Of a stretch of 64,000 nucleotides of DNA, positions 10,630 to 21,659 are shown piece after piece (the stretch's first letter is position 1; every line of letters starts with the position of its first letter). This DNA comes from Alternaria dauci (Eukaryota > Ascomycota > Dothideomycetes > Pleosporales > Pleosporaceae). A program made the translations under genes and the position numbers. The notes under the pieces are model-generated. The model made no database searches. It was not told the origin of the DNA and was given only the letters and a program-made list of their open reading frames with translations. The DNA lies in NCBI RefSeq assembly GCF_042100115.1, contig NC_091277.1, positions 1,736,001 to 1,800,000 of the forward strand, written 5' to 3'.

Positions 10630-12702
10630 GGCTTCAAAGCTCAATTGCAACCAAAGACGGAGTCAATGGAAAGGCAGCCCAGAGTGAGTGTGACCTGAGG
10701 TAGAAGAGAAGTTCCGGTAACACCTGGAGACTTGATAGAAGCACGAAGACAGGTCGATTATTTAACCCACGCCGTCGCTGAGCACGCGCGGAACCCGCCT
10801 GCCAGTCACGTATCCAATGGCGCCGACGTTCGCCTCTGTCGCTCGAGGGCTGTGGAACCAAGCACGCACAAGCACTCTCGCCATGACCGATGTAACGTCT
10901 TGATAGCTCTGCTGCTAACCACATGGGCGTAGTTGTCCGACACAAAGCCTGTCCAAGCCTTCCCTTGGCGGCTTAGTTGCGCCATGGCCCGCTCGGCGTG
11001 CAGTTAGCCGATTCGCCTCCAAGCCGAACAGCTGCAAGCACCTGCCAAACATGGCAATGGCATGCGGTCATCTTACGTTGATGTTTTGGACAAAACAGTT
11101 GGTTACCACACTCCATCACGCCCTGCCGGGCTGCCGGGCCCTGTCCAGTGTGAATGCGTGCGTTGTGGTTCGCCCGTTTTGCTGCGGCGGTGGGCGACCC
11201 TAGCACCTCAGTAGAGTAGACGAGTTTTTCGAGCTGCAGTCATACTGACCGTGCCGCCACAGAGATAGGAAGGCATCGGCAATCCTGCCACCAAGCAACC
11301 AACACACTGCATTTCCAATCGAGTCTTGATCGGTCCATAATCTTTCGAGTCCCCAGCCTTCCAGACACTGACATGTGGAAAATTTGCCTGGCCGACCCAC
11401 CCCGATTGCGGAAGGTAGAAATAGTTGAGACATTCTCTCGGGGTTCAGGGACCAAGATGGCCGAATCTAGCGACCTCGGTTTCTTCCCAGACTGTCCCGA
11501 ATACGCACTAATTCGGGCGACGCCGAGGGGAGAAATAGAGAGATAAGCTTCTGACCCGCAGTGGAGCTGTTCATGGTCGTTTCGTCTAGTTGCGCTCGAT
11601 TGGGGGGATCCAAGCCGTGACATGGCCAATGAGTCTGTAAGGATCTCCGCATTGCGCGCATATCATACGGGCTGCTTGGTGGGGAATTGGAGCGGTAGTT
11701 GAGTTTTCGATGGTGGTGGGGCGTCTTTGCTTTGGTAGCGGTGACTGAGCATCAGGCGAGAGATGGGGGGGTAAGATGGGGACATTTCCACTCGACATTC
11801 TGTATTGAATTTCTCTGGTCATGCCAAGGACGCCTGTGTGTTACAGGCCATGGCTTCGGTTCACGTCAGGCCCAACTCCGTTGCAACTGTCATTCCGCGT
11901 CTGTCATGCCATGCAATTTCCGCTACAAGAAAGGCTAAGCTGCAGCGCCCAGCCACGGAAGGCGCGGTCAAGCTTTCTTACCCACACAAACTGCCTGTCA
12001 GCGGCGCAGTGGCGCGCCTGAATCTCGGGTCGCCTACACGTTCCTTGTATAAGCGTACAATTCCCGCGTTACTCCCGGCCCTGCCCTTGTCTATGCGTCG
12101 TGGTGTTGTGTGTGCCTGTCCCCAATGCTTCCAGAAGGGCCACGCCTGCAGCTGCAGGGCGGAAATGGAGGATAGCGACCCACGGTGCAACCCACGCATC
12201 TGGAAGCTCGTTGTCCTAGTGCCCACACAAACTCCATAATATAAGCTTGATATGTGCTCGAGGCCCTTCGTGTCGCAGGGCCTGAGTGTGGAGACCTTGC
12301 CCATATGGGTATACTACCCACACCAACGTGCCACCCCGTCAGCATGGGGCACCTGAGACACGCGACTATTTCCTCCAGTGGCAGCTAGTGCTTTGTTGGA
12401 GAGGTTGGTGTAAACGGTCAAGAGATAAGAATACGAAAGCCGAGTCACGTTTCGCCATCACTTCTTCTTCTCCTTCATCACCATCTTCGGATACCTTCTA
12501 TTCCTCTAATGCATTACAGCGCCGTCCACGACCATTCCATCCTCTACTCGCCATGCATAATTGGCGACCAACATGACAGCCCAGCCTTTTGATACATGGG
12601 ACCTCCCAAACAGAAGAGACATTGACAAACATATGCGTCGGGGTACTGTAACGAAACTAATAATACACTCAGTGACATTGAAAAAGGAAAAAGAGCAAGT
12701 GC
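10630..12702. other. 2.1 kb intergenic between PTR2 and ZRC1
   Basis: Contains the PTR2 promoter (minus strand) and the ZRC1 3' flank. Open frames up to 144 codons occur on both strands, but none shows conserved motifs or convincing splice structure. Nothing else identified. Confidence 0.5.
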
Positions 12703-14420
12703 TCATGAAGAAGGCGCGTTGGGGCCGGTAGTGTTGGGGTCACAGCATTGCTTTCCTCCACCGCAGCTGTCGGGGCATTCTAGCAGGCATGCATCAGGGC
12801 CGCCCTTTACGCTAGGGTTCCTGCTGATACGACCGCCATCTTCCGCGCCGCTGTCGTCGGATCCATGTGCCGAGTGGTCGTGGCTGGCATCAAGGCAAAA
12901 CTCGGGCTGGATGGTAGAAGAGTGAATGCCGTACTGGTGGAGGCATTCGCGGATTTGGCGTGCGAGGTCCATGTAGCGTGCTGAGCCCTCACCCTTGAAG
13001 TCAAAGTCGACCTGGACGTGCAGCGATGCAATAAGCTTCGTGTCTGACAGTTGCCAGACGTGGAGATGGTGACAGGAGACGATGCCCGTGAGGTCAGTAA
13101 TGTCCTCGGTGATGTCGTCGATGGAAAGGTTCTCTGGAACGGCCTGCAGCAGGATACGAGAAGCAGCCTTGCACAGAGGCAAAGCAGACAGAAGGATAAT
13201 GACGGTGATGAGTAGAGACACGGCGGGGTCGGCATACATCCTCCAGGAGAAGTCGGTGAGCCAGATGAACAGAGCAGTGCCAATAACACCAATGTTGCCG
13301 AGAGCATCCCCCATGACGTGTAGAAAGACGCCACGCATGTTGAGATCTGCGTGAGAGTGGCCGTGGCCACCTGCGGATGCCTCTTTCTTGGGCTGGTTGT
13401 GGTTGTGGCCCTTGTGCTGATCCTTGTAGTTGGTTTTGCCATTTCCGTGTGAGTGGTCGTGCGAGCCGTGGCTCTTGGGCTTGGATAGAAGTGAAGTCTG
13501 CTCAGTAGGCTCGTCGTCATCTACGACATCGTTGTCCTCGTCATCGGCCTCGTCGTCGTGGGCGCGCGAAGACTCGATGATGCTGTTTCTGAAGGACGAA
13601 GGGTGAACGTAGATCTCGTCGATTGTGGCGTAGTTGCGCGAGTGCGATCGGCTGTGGCGCTTGTTCTTCTTTCCAGGAGCAGACGAGCGGCGTGTGTCTG
13701 CGTTGGATGGGAATGAAACACCGTTGGACTTTGTGGGTGTTTGAGTGAGGTTTGACGGGAAGCCGATGCGGTTCTGGGGCAGTACATCCGCGATGTTACC
13801 GCTCTCATCGGCGACGACGTGGTCATGCGCGTCTACATCGTGAGCGTGGCCCTCCTCGGCGTGTGAGTGTGCGTCGTGTCCATGGGAATGGCCGCCGTGG
13901 CTGTGGCCGTGGTCGTGGAAGAGGAAGAGACCGATGATGTTGGATGCGAGACCGCAGGAACCAACGATAAGTATGATGACGGGGTGCGAGACGTCCTGCG
14001 GCTCAACGAACCGCTGGATGGCCTCGAGGAAGATGGAGAGACAAAGGGCCACCAGGAAGACACCGTTGATGAGGGCACCTAGAGTCTCGGCACGTTGCCA
14101 CTGCTCCAACGTTAGCATAGCCGTCGCGCACCAGCAATGGGGCCACTTGCTCCGTAGGTGTATGTCTTTGAGTTGGTCTTTTGGCTAGCCACCTTGACTG
14201 CCCACAGCCCGACCAGGAGCGAGATGACATCGTTCAACTGCGCGGGGGGTCAGCACGCGCTTCGGCACCTGAGTGAAGCCAGATATATACACACCATGTG
14301 GAACGAGTCGGCGACCAGCGCCAGAGAGTGCACCGCATAGCCCGCAATCAGCTCGACGAAGAAGAAGGCCGTGTCGATGGCGAGCAGGATCATGATGCGC
14401 GTGGATTTGGAGAGCCCCAT
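12703..14420 (-). CDS. ZRC1: Zinc (cobalt/cadmium) cation-diffusion-facilitator transporter, ZRC1/COT1 type
   Basis: Exports Zn2+ from cytosol into vacuole or other organelles in exchange for protons. Three exons: 14420-14295, 14237-14151 and 14100-12703, giving 536 aa. CDF marks: six membrane helices, metal-site motif H41-x3-D45 in DSFHMLND (created by splicing exons 1 and 2), a second H-x3-D in HVMGDALGN of TM5, and the family motif YGWQRAETLGALINGVFL. A long cytosolic loop between TM4 and TM5 holds His-rich stretches (DHGHSHGGHSHGHD). The tail is Cys-rich (CLLECPDSCGGGKQCCD), a possible extra metal site. Intron 2 (14150-14101) is GC-AG. The MGLSKSTRI start gives the usual short N-terminus. 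Confidence 0.94.
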
Positions 14421-14830
14421 GTTGGCGGTATCGGAGCGCTCTTTGCGCTGCACTGGGGCAATGGGGTTGGCGTCGCGAGAGGTGCGACCGACGAGGCTTT
14501 GAGGCCTTATGTACGATGGCGGAAGTGGCCAAGGGGCGTTGTCGTGTTGGGGTGTTGGAGAGTTGGGGAGTTGGAGTTGGGGGGAAAGGGCTGGGCTCAC
14601 GGTTCGCACGGTTGTCGCGTAAGGATTTGGGAAGCGGAGTGGCGTTGTTGCGTCAGGCCTCACCCGGCACACATGTGAGAGCTAGCCGTGTTTGCAGCCA
14701 ACGGCCCACATCTACATGCACTACTACCTAAAGCAGTACAACTTTGACCGTCTCACATTCGCAAACTCTCTCACTCTTTTCTTCCGCACCTCTCCAGCAT
14801 GTACACAACCATACGCTGCCAATACATCCA

Positions 14831-14963
14831 CAGATGCTAGCAAACTTTTCCAACGCCTTCCTCTGTAGTTGCCGAGGTGGAATATTGCTCCACAAGGCAG
14901 ATGAATGCTCTCCCTGTAGTTGTCTAGTAGAATGTTTATTTTTTTTTTCCCTTGTATAGCGTG
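14831..14963 (+). mobile_element. Degenerate copy of the inverted-repeat element (two-core form)
   Basis: Two cores of the type GTAGTTG(C/T)C(G/T)AG(G/T) begin at 14865 and 14916, 51 bp apart. They are followed by a run of T and TTCCCTTGTATAGCGTG, matching the right arm of the intact copy at 15092-15220. The left arm is barely recognisable. Boundaries are approximate. Confidence 0.55.
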
Positions 14964-15091
14964 CAGCGCGTGCCGCTATGCCGCAGTTGCACAGTCAATT
15001 TGGCTAGTTGCAAAGGGTCTGAGTCAAGCCCACCGCCGACGATGACATACCGTTGGTCATGTGCTTACTTCTTGAGACACGTTCCAACCTT

Positions 15092-15220
15092 CACGCCATA
15101 CAAGGGAAAAATCGAAGCCACCCCTGTAGTCGCCTAGGTACAGTGTCGCCATATAAGCGAAGAATGATTACTCTCTGTAGTTACCCAGTAGGGTATTCGA
15201 TTTTTCCCTTGTATGGCGTG
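15092..15220 (+). mobile_element. MITE-like element with perfect 25-bp terminal inverted repeats and CCTT flanks
   Basis: The left arm 15092-15116 (starts CACGCCATACAAGG) is the exact reverse complement of 15196-15220. CCTT abuts both ends (15088-15091 and 15221-15224), consistent with a 4-bp target-site duplication. Two internal cores (GTAGTCGCCTAGGTA at 15126; GTAGTTACCCAGTAGGG at 15177) are 51 bp apart and separated by a decayed arm-like sequence. It has no coding capacity, so it is non-autonomous if mobile. It lies just past the stop of the DUF202 gene, probably in its 3' UTR. Confidence 0.75.
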
Positions 15221-15315
15221 CCTTGGTGATACTTGTCCATTTCCTACACGACTACCTCTGCGCCATAGCGTAGCACGTCAATCGCCATCCGTCTCGACAC
15301 GGACAACCATGCTTG

Positions 15316-16162
15316 TTACTCATTCCCAAAGTACGTCTTCTCAATATCGACCCCAACAATCACCGCGAGCATCCCCAACAGCAAACATACCATCAACACC
15401 ATAACGAATCCCACCTCCCACCCTCCCGCCATTGCCTTCCCTCTCACAAGCGCCCTCTGCAGCCTCCAAAACCTGACCGCCCCAACTAACACCACGACAA
15501 TAGCCGTGCAGATCAAGGTTGCTGCAAGTGGTTTCCCGACCTTGTAGAACCCAAAATGCGGGTTGGGGGCAGCGGAATGCTGCAAGTGGAACAGTTGAGC
15601 AGTCAGAATTCCTGTCATGACAAGGATGAGCGAGGTGCGGAGATAGCCCAGGAAGGTGCGTTCGAGTGCTAAGCGCCTCGTTAGCTGCCGAAATGTCAAA
15701 GGGTGGACAGGAAACGAGACACACACCCAAATGGTCTCTGTGCGTTCCTTCGTCGATGCTCAGACTAACATGCTCAGTCCAGAGCTTGACAACTGAGTCA
15801 TACCACCGCTCTGTCCTTGCAACTTCGTCTCTACTCAGTCCTTCCTGATATACATCGACCTGCGTATTCGTTCCACTGACGTCAGAAGTAGAGCGCCTCA
15901 GGTCTTCTCTAGAGTCACTTGTCGGCCTGCGCAGCAACCCGTTACGCGATCGTAGACTTTTGACACTAGGTATCGCACGCGGTCCATCTAGTACAGGTAC
16001 CCTTCCGCCATGTACAGGTCCCAACTCCTGCGAGTAGCGCTGTCGCTCGTAGCGCACTGCAGCTTCCGAGTCAGGATGTGGTTCTGCATGGGCGCAATCA
16101 TGCAGAGCCGCTGGAGGTAGGCCAAGTGGTGATAAAGTGTGAGGTGGTGCTGGAGCGCTCAT
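15316..16162 (-). CDS. DUF202-family small membrane protein with disordered N-terminal extension
   Basis: Two exons: 16162-15727 and 15668-15316 (intron 58 nt), giving 262 aa. The first ~145 residues are polar and Pro/Ser/Arg-rich, and look disordered. The conserved DUF202 part spans the splice junction: HRDHLALERTFLGYLRTS, then three membrane helices (SLILVMTGILTAQLF, LICTAIVVVLVGAVRFW, VMVLMVCLLLGMLAVIV). The ER-T-x-L-x-Y-x-R-T-S pattern before TM1 is the usual DUF202 hallmark. Biochemical role unknown; fungal members are often vacuolar or plasma-membrane, but localisation cannot be read here. Repeat elements flank both ends of the gene. Confidence 0.85.
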
Positions 16163-16311
16163 GGGTACCTAAGGTCTGCGTGACAAAATAGTAGTAGTGT
16201 GGAGCTTGGGGGTTGTGGGGATGCGTCGGAACGTCGGCTGGGTGATCGCGCACGCTCTTGAAGATCGAAACCGCTTGTCATGTACCACGCCCTTATCTAA
16301 CGCAACACCTC

Positions 16312-16492
16312 ACACTATACAAGAGAGAAACCGAACACCCCGTAGTTGCCTAGGTAGGGTATCGCTATACAGGAAAGATCAAACACCCCCTCTGTAGCTG
16401 CCGAGGTAGGGTGTTAGTATATAAAGGAGACATGAAGCGCTCTTTACGTAGTTGCCTAGGTATAGTGTTCGAGTCTCCTATATATGGAATGA
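16312..16492 (+). mobile_element. Three-core copy of the inverted-repeat element
   Basis: Three cores (GTAGTTGCCTAGGTAGGG at 16342; GTAGCTGCCGAGGTAGGG at 16394; GTAGTTGCCTAGGTATAG at 16448) spaced 52 and 54 bp apart, each preceded by an arm-like stretch (ACTATACAAG..., GCTATACAGG..., GTATATAAAGG...). A right-arm remnant GTGTTCGAGTCTCCTATATA ends the array. It lies between the DUF202 promoter and the stop of the arylsulfotransferase gene (16524), so probably within the 3' UTR of the latter. Confidence 0.65.
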
Positions 16493-16523
16493 CTTCGTTG
16501 TCGTGCTCACGCCAACAACTGCC

Positions 16524-18398
16524 TCACGCGAAAGCGAGCCCGCCTACTACCACGACGGCAGCAATATACGCTTGCTCCATAGCCCCATGCGTTGCCCTCG
16601 TCGCAGCGCCACTCGAAGTACTCGAAGGAACAGCATCTGTGCTCGATGGTGCTAAAGTGCTCATAGAAGAAGAAGAAGCAGTAGAAGTAGAAGCACTCGC
16701 CGACCCAATCTCGTCAACATCGTCTGGCGCATCATACAACTCGTTCCCATCACTCGCCATGGTCCATCCCAACACAGCACCGTCGCTGCTCACAGCTTTT
16801 CCACGTACAAATCCCTCCAACTGCACATCAGAAAGATCGATTGTTGTTTCAAATCCCGTCCTCCTTGCCACTGTGAGATTGTTCCAGGTACGTGAATCGC
16901 TCGCATTGGCCGTGCATACAACCCAACTTTCGACCTCGGTAGCCCCGTTCCAAGAGAAGAATGCCGTGCTTCCGTCTTGGTCCCAGTGCACATCCGGCTT
17001 GGTGGACGGTTTACCCTCCCATTGCTGGCGATATGCGCGGTATGCGTTTACAACATTGCTCTTGCCAAACTGTACGTCAAGAAGGATGTTGCCTTGGTGA
17101 TCCAACTCGGTGAAGAAGGGCTGGCTGCCGTATCCAAGCATGAAGTTTGTGGTTTCGTTGGATGGATCGATGGCTTGCAAGCTGCCCTCGTATGTTGCAA
17201 AGGTTTTGCCTTGGTTGGTGAATTCAGTGATGAGTTTGACAGTCTTCTCATCCTGATTGACATCGAGCAAGAGGCCTCGCGAGTAGCTAACCGTCTCGGT
17301 GGGTCCATTGTCGAAGATGGTCATGCGAGTTTGGTCGTCGTTGAGCCAGCGCGCATCGTGTTGAAAAGCGAAGTTGGCAGCTGGGTCGACGTCAAAGTCT
17401 GATTGTTTCCCCTGAAGGCGCCAGATGATGCTTCCGTCTTGTCCAGATATCTTATATATGGCATCCATAACACGTGCTGAAACTAGATAATCACCGTTGC
17501 TGTCCTTCTCGACGGAGTTTACATGGAAGTAATCCCACGGCGCTTCTTCGGATCGACCAACGTCGGACGGTAGAGAGTTGTACGACTCATTGATCCCAAC
17601 ATGAGTACTGGCGTTCCACTCAAAGACAAGCTCTCCGGTCTCGATGTTGATTTCCTGGAAAGTATTCTCAAACAGCCAGCCATCCTCGATACCTCCGGAT
17701 GCGGTCAGATCCCATGGAATGCCGTGGTAGATCAAGACAAGCGCGGTATCGTCAGCAGTGATGTCAAATTCGTGGATATCGCCCATCTCGTCTCCGAAAT
17801 GGTTGACCTGAAAGTGCGCAATCTCGTCGTAGCTTTGGTTGAGGATATGATATGAGCCTCGTCCGTAGCCATTTAGTAGCTCCCCAGACCAGAGTGTAAG
17901 TACAGGCTCGCCCTTGTATGTCTGCGTCTTGAAATCGAAGGGTTCGCTATAGTTCCCTGTCCATATGAGTGACCCCATGCGTTCGCCCGAGAATTCTGAC
18001 CATACGAATTAGTACATGAATATGGCTTTCGACAAAGGACCTGACCCAGCTCACATGCATGGCTCACGTGCAACATCTAACTGCCTTCCCAGAAGACAGA
18101 GGAACATACCAAATATTGCTGGCCAATTCTGCCCACTCGTAGGCAGACCGTTGATCCCTAGAAACACAAGTCCGCTCTGCAACGCTGTGCCATTTCGATT
18201 GATCTGCATCTGCGGCGGTTTCACATCCGCATTCGACATGTAAGTCTGGTACGGCGTGCCACTTGGATCAGAGGCTCCATAGCTGTCGAGGTCATAGCTA
18301 ACAGAATCCTGTGCAGCAACAAGGGGCAGTAGTAGAGACAAGAGCTCCAATGGTGACAGGATAGCCCGGGTAGCGACTGAGTGGGCTTTGTGCATCAT
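16524..18398 (-). CDS. Secreted, GPI-type arylsulfotransferase-family (ASST/PF14269) protein
   Basis: Two exons: 18398-18110 and 17995-16524 (intron 114 nt), giving 586 aa. A signal peptide is visible (hydrophobic LELLSLLLPLVAAQ, cleavage near residue 30). The body matches fungal arylsulfotransferase-like beta-propeller proteins: WTGNYSEPFDFKTQTYKGEP, FDITADDTALVLIYHGIPWD, DYFHVNSVEKDSNGDYLVSA, IIWRLQGKQSDF, FQHDARWLND and several N-glycosylation sites. A Ser/Thr-rich spacer (~540-570) and a hydrophobic end (AYIAAVVVVGGLAFA) suggest a GPI anchor. In bacteria the fold transfers sulfate between phenols; activity and substrate of the fungal proteins are not established, so the name denotes family only. 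Confidence 0.85.
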
Positions 18399-19194
18399 GA
18401 TGGCGCGTATGTAACGACCTACTAGAACCAGACGAGAGAGAGGGAAACCCGAGAATTGGGTATCGAGAGTACAAAGAAAAGTACGAGCAGGCTGAAAGTA
18501 GAAGGAACAATGCGAGTGCCGAAAGGTGGCAGCCCATAATGTACCCCAGCCAGGATGCGGCTTGTTGGATTCTCAGCTCATCTCCTCAATCCGGTCTGTC
18601 GATTGCTTACACTTGTCCCAGATAAGGAAACAAACCACGCTTACTAGACCTAACACGCGTTCTTGGGCGCCCGGACAGGTCATGGGGGGTGCGATCCTTT
18701 AGATGCAGCTTGTAGACAGCTGCAGGATGTGGGGCGGTATAATGTCATAGGACCAGACTTTCTCATCCTACAGACCCTCCATTATACGCGCAGTAATGCT
18801 GGCAATTCGTCGGTTAAGCAGCAGAATGTCAAACAAAATGCGCAAGCTGTACAGCTGCGTTATTGCGACGCAAGTAAGCGACAGACGCAAGTCAGGCGTG
18901 CCAACGGCTCGCACTGCTGATACGGTAGATTGTGCCGTACGCCACACATGAATGGCGGTTGGTACGTCAAGCGGGCTAGTAACATGATTTGTACGCTATC
19001 GCCACAGTCTTCCACTCTCGCTAATCGGTTTCCCTGTTTAATGGGAAATTAGTGGTGGCCAGAATGGCATCATATCTCTGTGCACATGAAACCATCTTTT
19101 AACGCGGCAGGCACATTGTGGCACCACGTCACAACGAACATGCGGTTCAGAATACCGTTTTCACCTCTTGGTCTATTATGCAGACTGACTCACT
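18399..19194. other. Intergenic, ~0.8 kb
   Basis: Promoter side of the arylsulfotransferase-like gene and 3' flank of the glycine-rich gene, both minus strand. Short frames only; nothing identified. Confidence 0.5.
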
Positions 19195-20314
19195 CTACTT
19201 GCTCATGAACTTGCTCGCAATGTTGAGCGCACTGCCGAGAGCGCTTCCAGAACTACCACCACCGCTTCCACCGCTTCCACCGCTGCCCCCACCCATCTGC
19301 GATTTCAGGTAGAACTTGAGAGCCATCTGTGCAGCCTGAGCAATGGCGTCTTGCTTGGTAGCAGCCGGGTCCTACATATGTCAGTAACAAACTCAGGTGT
19401 GTGGTAAGCTTGCAACGTACAGTCTTGCCTTCGCTTTGCTGCTTGTCAAACAGCTGGGCCGCCTGTCCCATGGCAATACCAATGAACTTGTTCTGTCCGC
19501 CTTTGGCATCCTCATTGCTGCTGTTGTTGAACATCTTCATGGCTTGCATAGCCGCAGCAGCGCCGACGTTGTTTGAGCTGGCTTGCTCGTTACCGCCGTG
19601 GCCACCACCGTAGAACTTCTCGTGCTGCTTGACTGCATCGTCTTCGTCTACATCCTCATCTTTGAGCTTGTCCTTGTTGCCAGACAGCATGCCGAGGACG
19701 TTGCTAAACAGGTCGTTGTCGCCGCTGTTTCCAGACTCGCTCGAAGCGTGATGGGCCGCACCTGAGAAATCATCCGAGGCACCACCATAGCCACCGCCGC
19801 CGCCGTAGGATGTACCGGAAGAGTGTTGACCCCCGTGACTACCCGAGCCGCCGTATCCTCCAGTGCTACCTCCGGATGGACGGTCATTGTAGTTGTCACC
19901 GCCTGAATAACCTCCGCTTGGACGAGACTCCTGGCGCCTGTCGTCGCCGTAGCCTCCGCTAGGACGGTCGTTGTCGTAGCCTCCGCCCTCTTGTCGTCGT
20001 CCACCGTGGTCCTCGCGCCTCTCGTCACCCAGGGCTGGACCACCGTAGCCGCCCTCCTGTGGTCTTCCATATTCTTCTTTGCGCTCACCCCCACTGCCGC
20101 CGTAGCCGCCAGAGGAGCCATAGCCGCCTCCGCCTCGCCTCTCTTCGTCGCCTAGAGCAGGTCCACCAAACCCACCTTCCTGGGGTCGGCCGTATTCTTC
20201 GCGGCGGTCACCGCCACCGCCATATCCGCCCTGCTCGTTTTCGCGGCGGTCGTCTCCACGACCACCATAGCCAGACTGCTGCCCGTACTCGCGGCGATCG
20301 TCGTTGTATGACAT
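19195..20314 (-). CDS. Gly/Tyr-rich disordered protein with helical C-terminal domain (DUF7721-like)
   Basis: Two exons: 20314-19421 and 19371-19195 (intron 49 nt), giving 356 aa. It starts MSYNDDRREYGQQSGYGG. Residues 1-185 are low-complexity GGY/GYGG and DDRR/EYGRPQEGG repeats, including two near-identical units ending GGPALGDE. The C-terminal half is ordered and alpha-helical (DLFSNVLGMLSGNKDKLKDE, AAAAMQAMKMFN, FIGIAMGQAAQLFDKQQ, DAIAQAAQMALKFYLKSQMG), ending in a GGSGG linker and SALNIASKFMSK. The helical part resembles a domain in fungal stress-associated glycine-rich proteins; the DUF assignment is tentative. No signal peptide. Divergent from the MSYND gene at 21660. Confidence 0.8.
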
Positions 20315-21659
20315 GCTGGAGATCTATAGGTTCACTTTCTTGTTAGCGACGCCCAAGTGGAGAACAATTGACTGTTAACGCTCGCAATTCTTCCAAGCTT
20401 GCTCGGAAGCTCAAAGGCAGCCCGCCTTCCTTGGAGCTATGCGGCGCGAACATCCAAGTAGAGAAGGTTGTAGGTCATTGATGGCCATGGGAAAACAATG
20501 ACTTACAAAGCTTTAAAGAACTGAGGGGTGTATATGAATTAAGGATTGGGAAAGCTTGAATGTGCAGATGTGTGTTGAAGAGGGTGGCAGCTATAGCTTC
20601 TGTCGACCTTGGAAGTTGCTTGCCCCTCCTGCAGCGCTGCCCCTCACCATGACGTATACCACCCACTATTCGGCAAGCTTCCCTGTCATGATTCGTGCTA
20701 GTGTTACAGCAACATGCGTGCAAGATAGATAGGAGGGGGCATATAGACCCCTAATTGACCCTGATCTAGCAAATGTGTCTGATCGGATGAGCCCTCTTAG
20801 TGCTCTAGTATCCAGATACCCTCTGTACCCCTGAGTACCCCTGGACCTTGGCAATCATATGCTCATCGAGTGTACGACCATCACCGAACTGGCCCCATAA
20901 TGTCACTACCAGATGAGCGTGATCATCAACAACTAGGTAATCGGTCAACCACCATTTGTCCCCTCTGCATCGCAACTAGCTTCATCCAAATTGCTCTTTT
21001 TCGGAACCGCTGGAACACTCAGCCCCAATGCCTGAGGTCTGCAGCCCATGTCGCTTGCGTGCTTGATGTCCCACCCGTCGGTCGTCCCGTGTCGGATCGT
21101 TCTTGCTCTATTCGCCCATCTGGAAGCTACCCCTCCAACACATCAGATGCGTCCGAACACAGCATATCATGTTCAGCCACTACATTAATCCCGCAATACA
21201 GCTTCGGTGCACTCGCGGTCATACTGGGGCAGCTGCAAAGGTTGTTTTTGCACTAGGAAAGGCCACCCCGAGAGTCTAGGACCCTGCTCGGCCATATCTG
21301 TGCGGTGGCTTCGCGGTGTGACAATGGAGACTGAGATGTTCACCATGACGTTTTTGGTGATGAGTTGCTGCCGAACCATTGCGCATTCGGACTTTGCCGA
21401 GATCTAGAGCGGTCCTCAGCTCATAGTTCAGCTTCACAGGGATCGGCAACGACAGCAATAGAACAAAAGCGGCAGAACCAACACCAAACCTGCTTTTGGT
21501 GTTGCGGGGTGATAGAGGGGTAGGTCTGCGCCCGAGAGAGCATATATAAAGAGATGGGATGCCTGCCATCGCTGTCAGCCTTCAACAAGCTCCAATATCT
21601 TTCTGCACGATACAATCTTAGTCTTTGACTCTTCCAAACAAGCACCAGCCTTCATCACC
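20315..21659. promoter_or_regulatory. Shared 1.35 kb divergent promoter rich in STRE-type CCCCT/AGGGG motifs
   Basis: Separates the two divergent MSYND genes. I count ten CCCCT or AGGGG pentamers (near 20524, 20623, 20640, 20733, 20748, 20828, 20838, 20959, 21129 and 21515), against about 2.6 expected by chance on both strands. In ascomycetes this pentamer is the Msn2/4-type stress element. No coding signal was found. Confidence 0.55.
21543..21550 (+). promoter_or_regulatory. TATA box of the SYGS-repeat gene
   Basis: TATATAAA 110-117 bp upstream of the ATG at 21660, followed by a CT/CA-rich leader. A strong TATA box fits an inducible gene. Confidence 0.6.

Larger units (their letters stand above)
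14421..15315. other. Intergenic segment carrying inverted-repeat elements
   Basis: Lies upstream of ZRC1 and downstream of the DUF202 gene (both minus strand). Holds two loci of the small repeat family (about 14831-14963 and 15092-15220). No coding signal. Confidence 0.6.
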
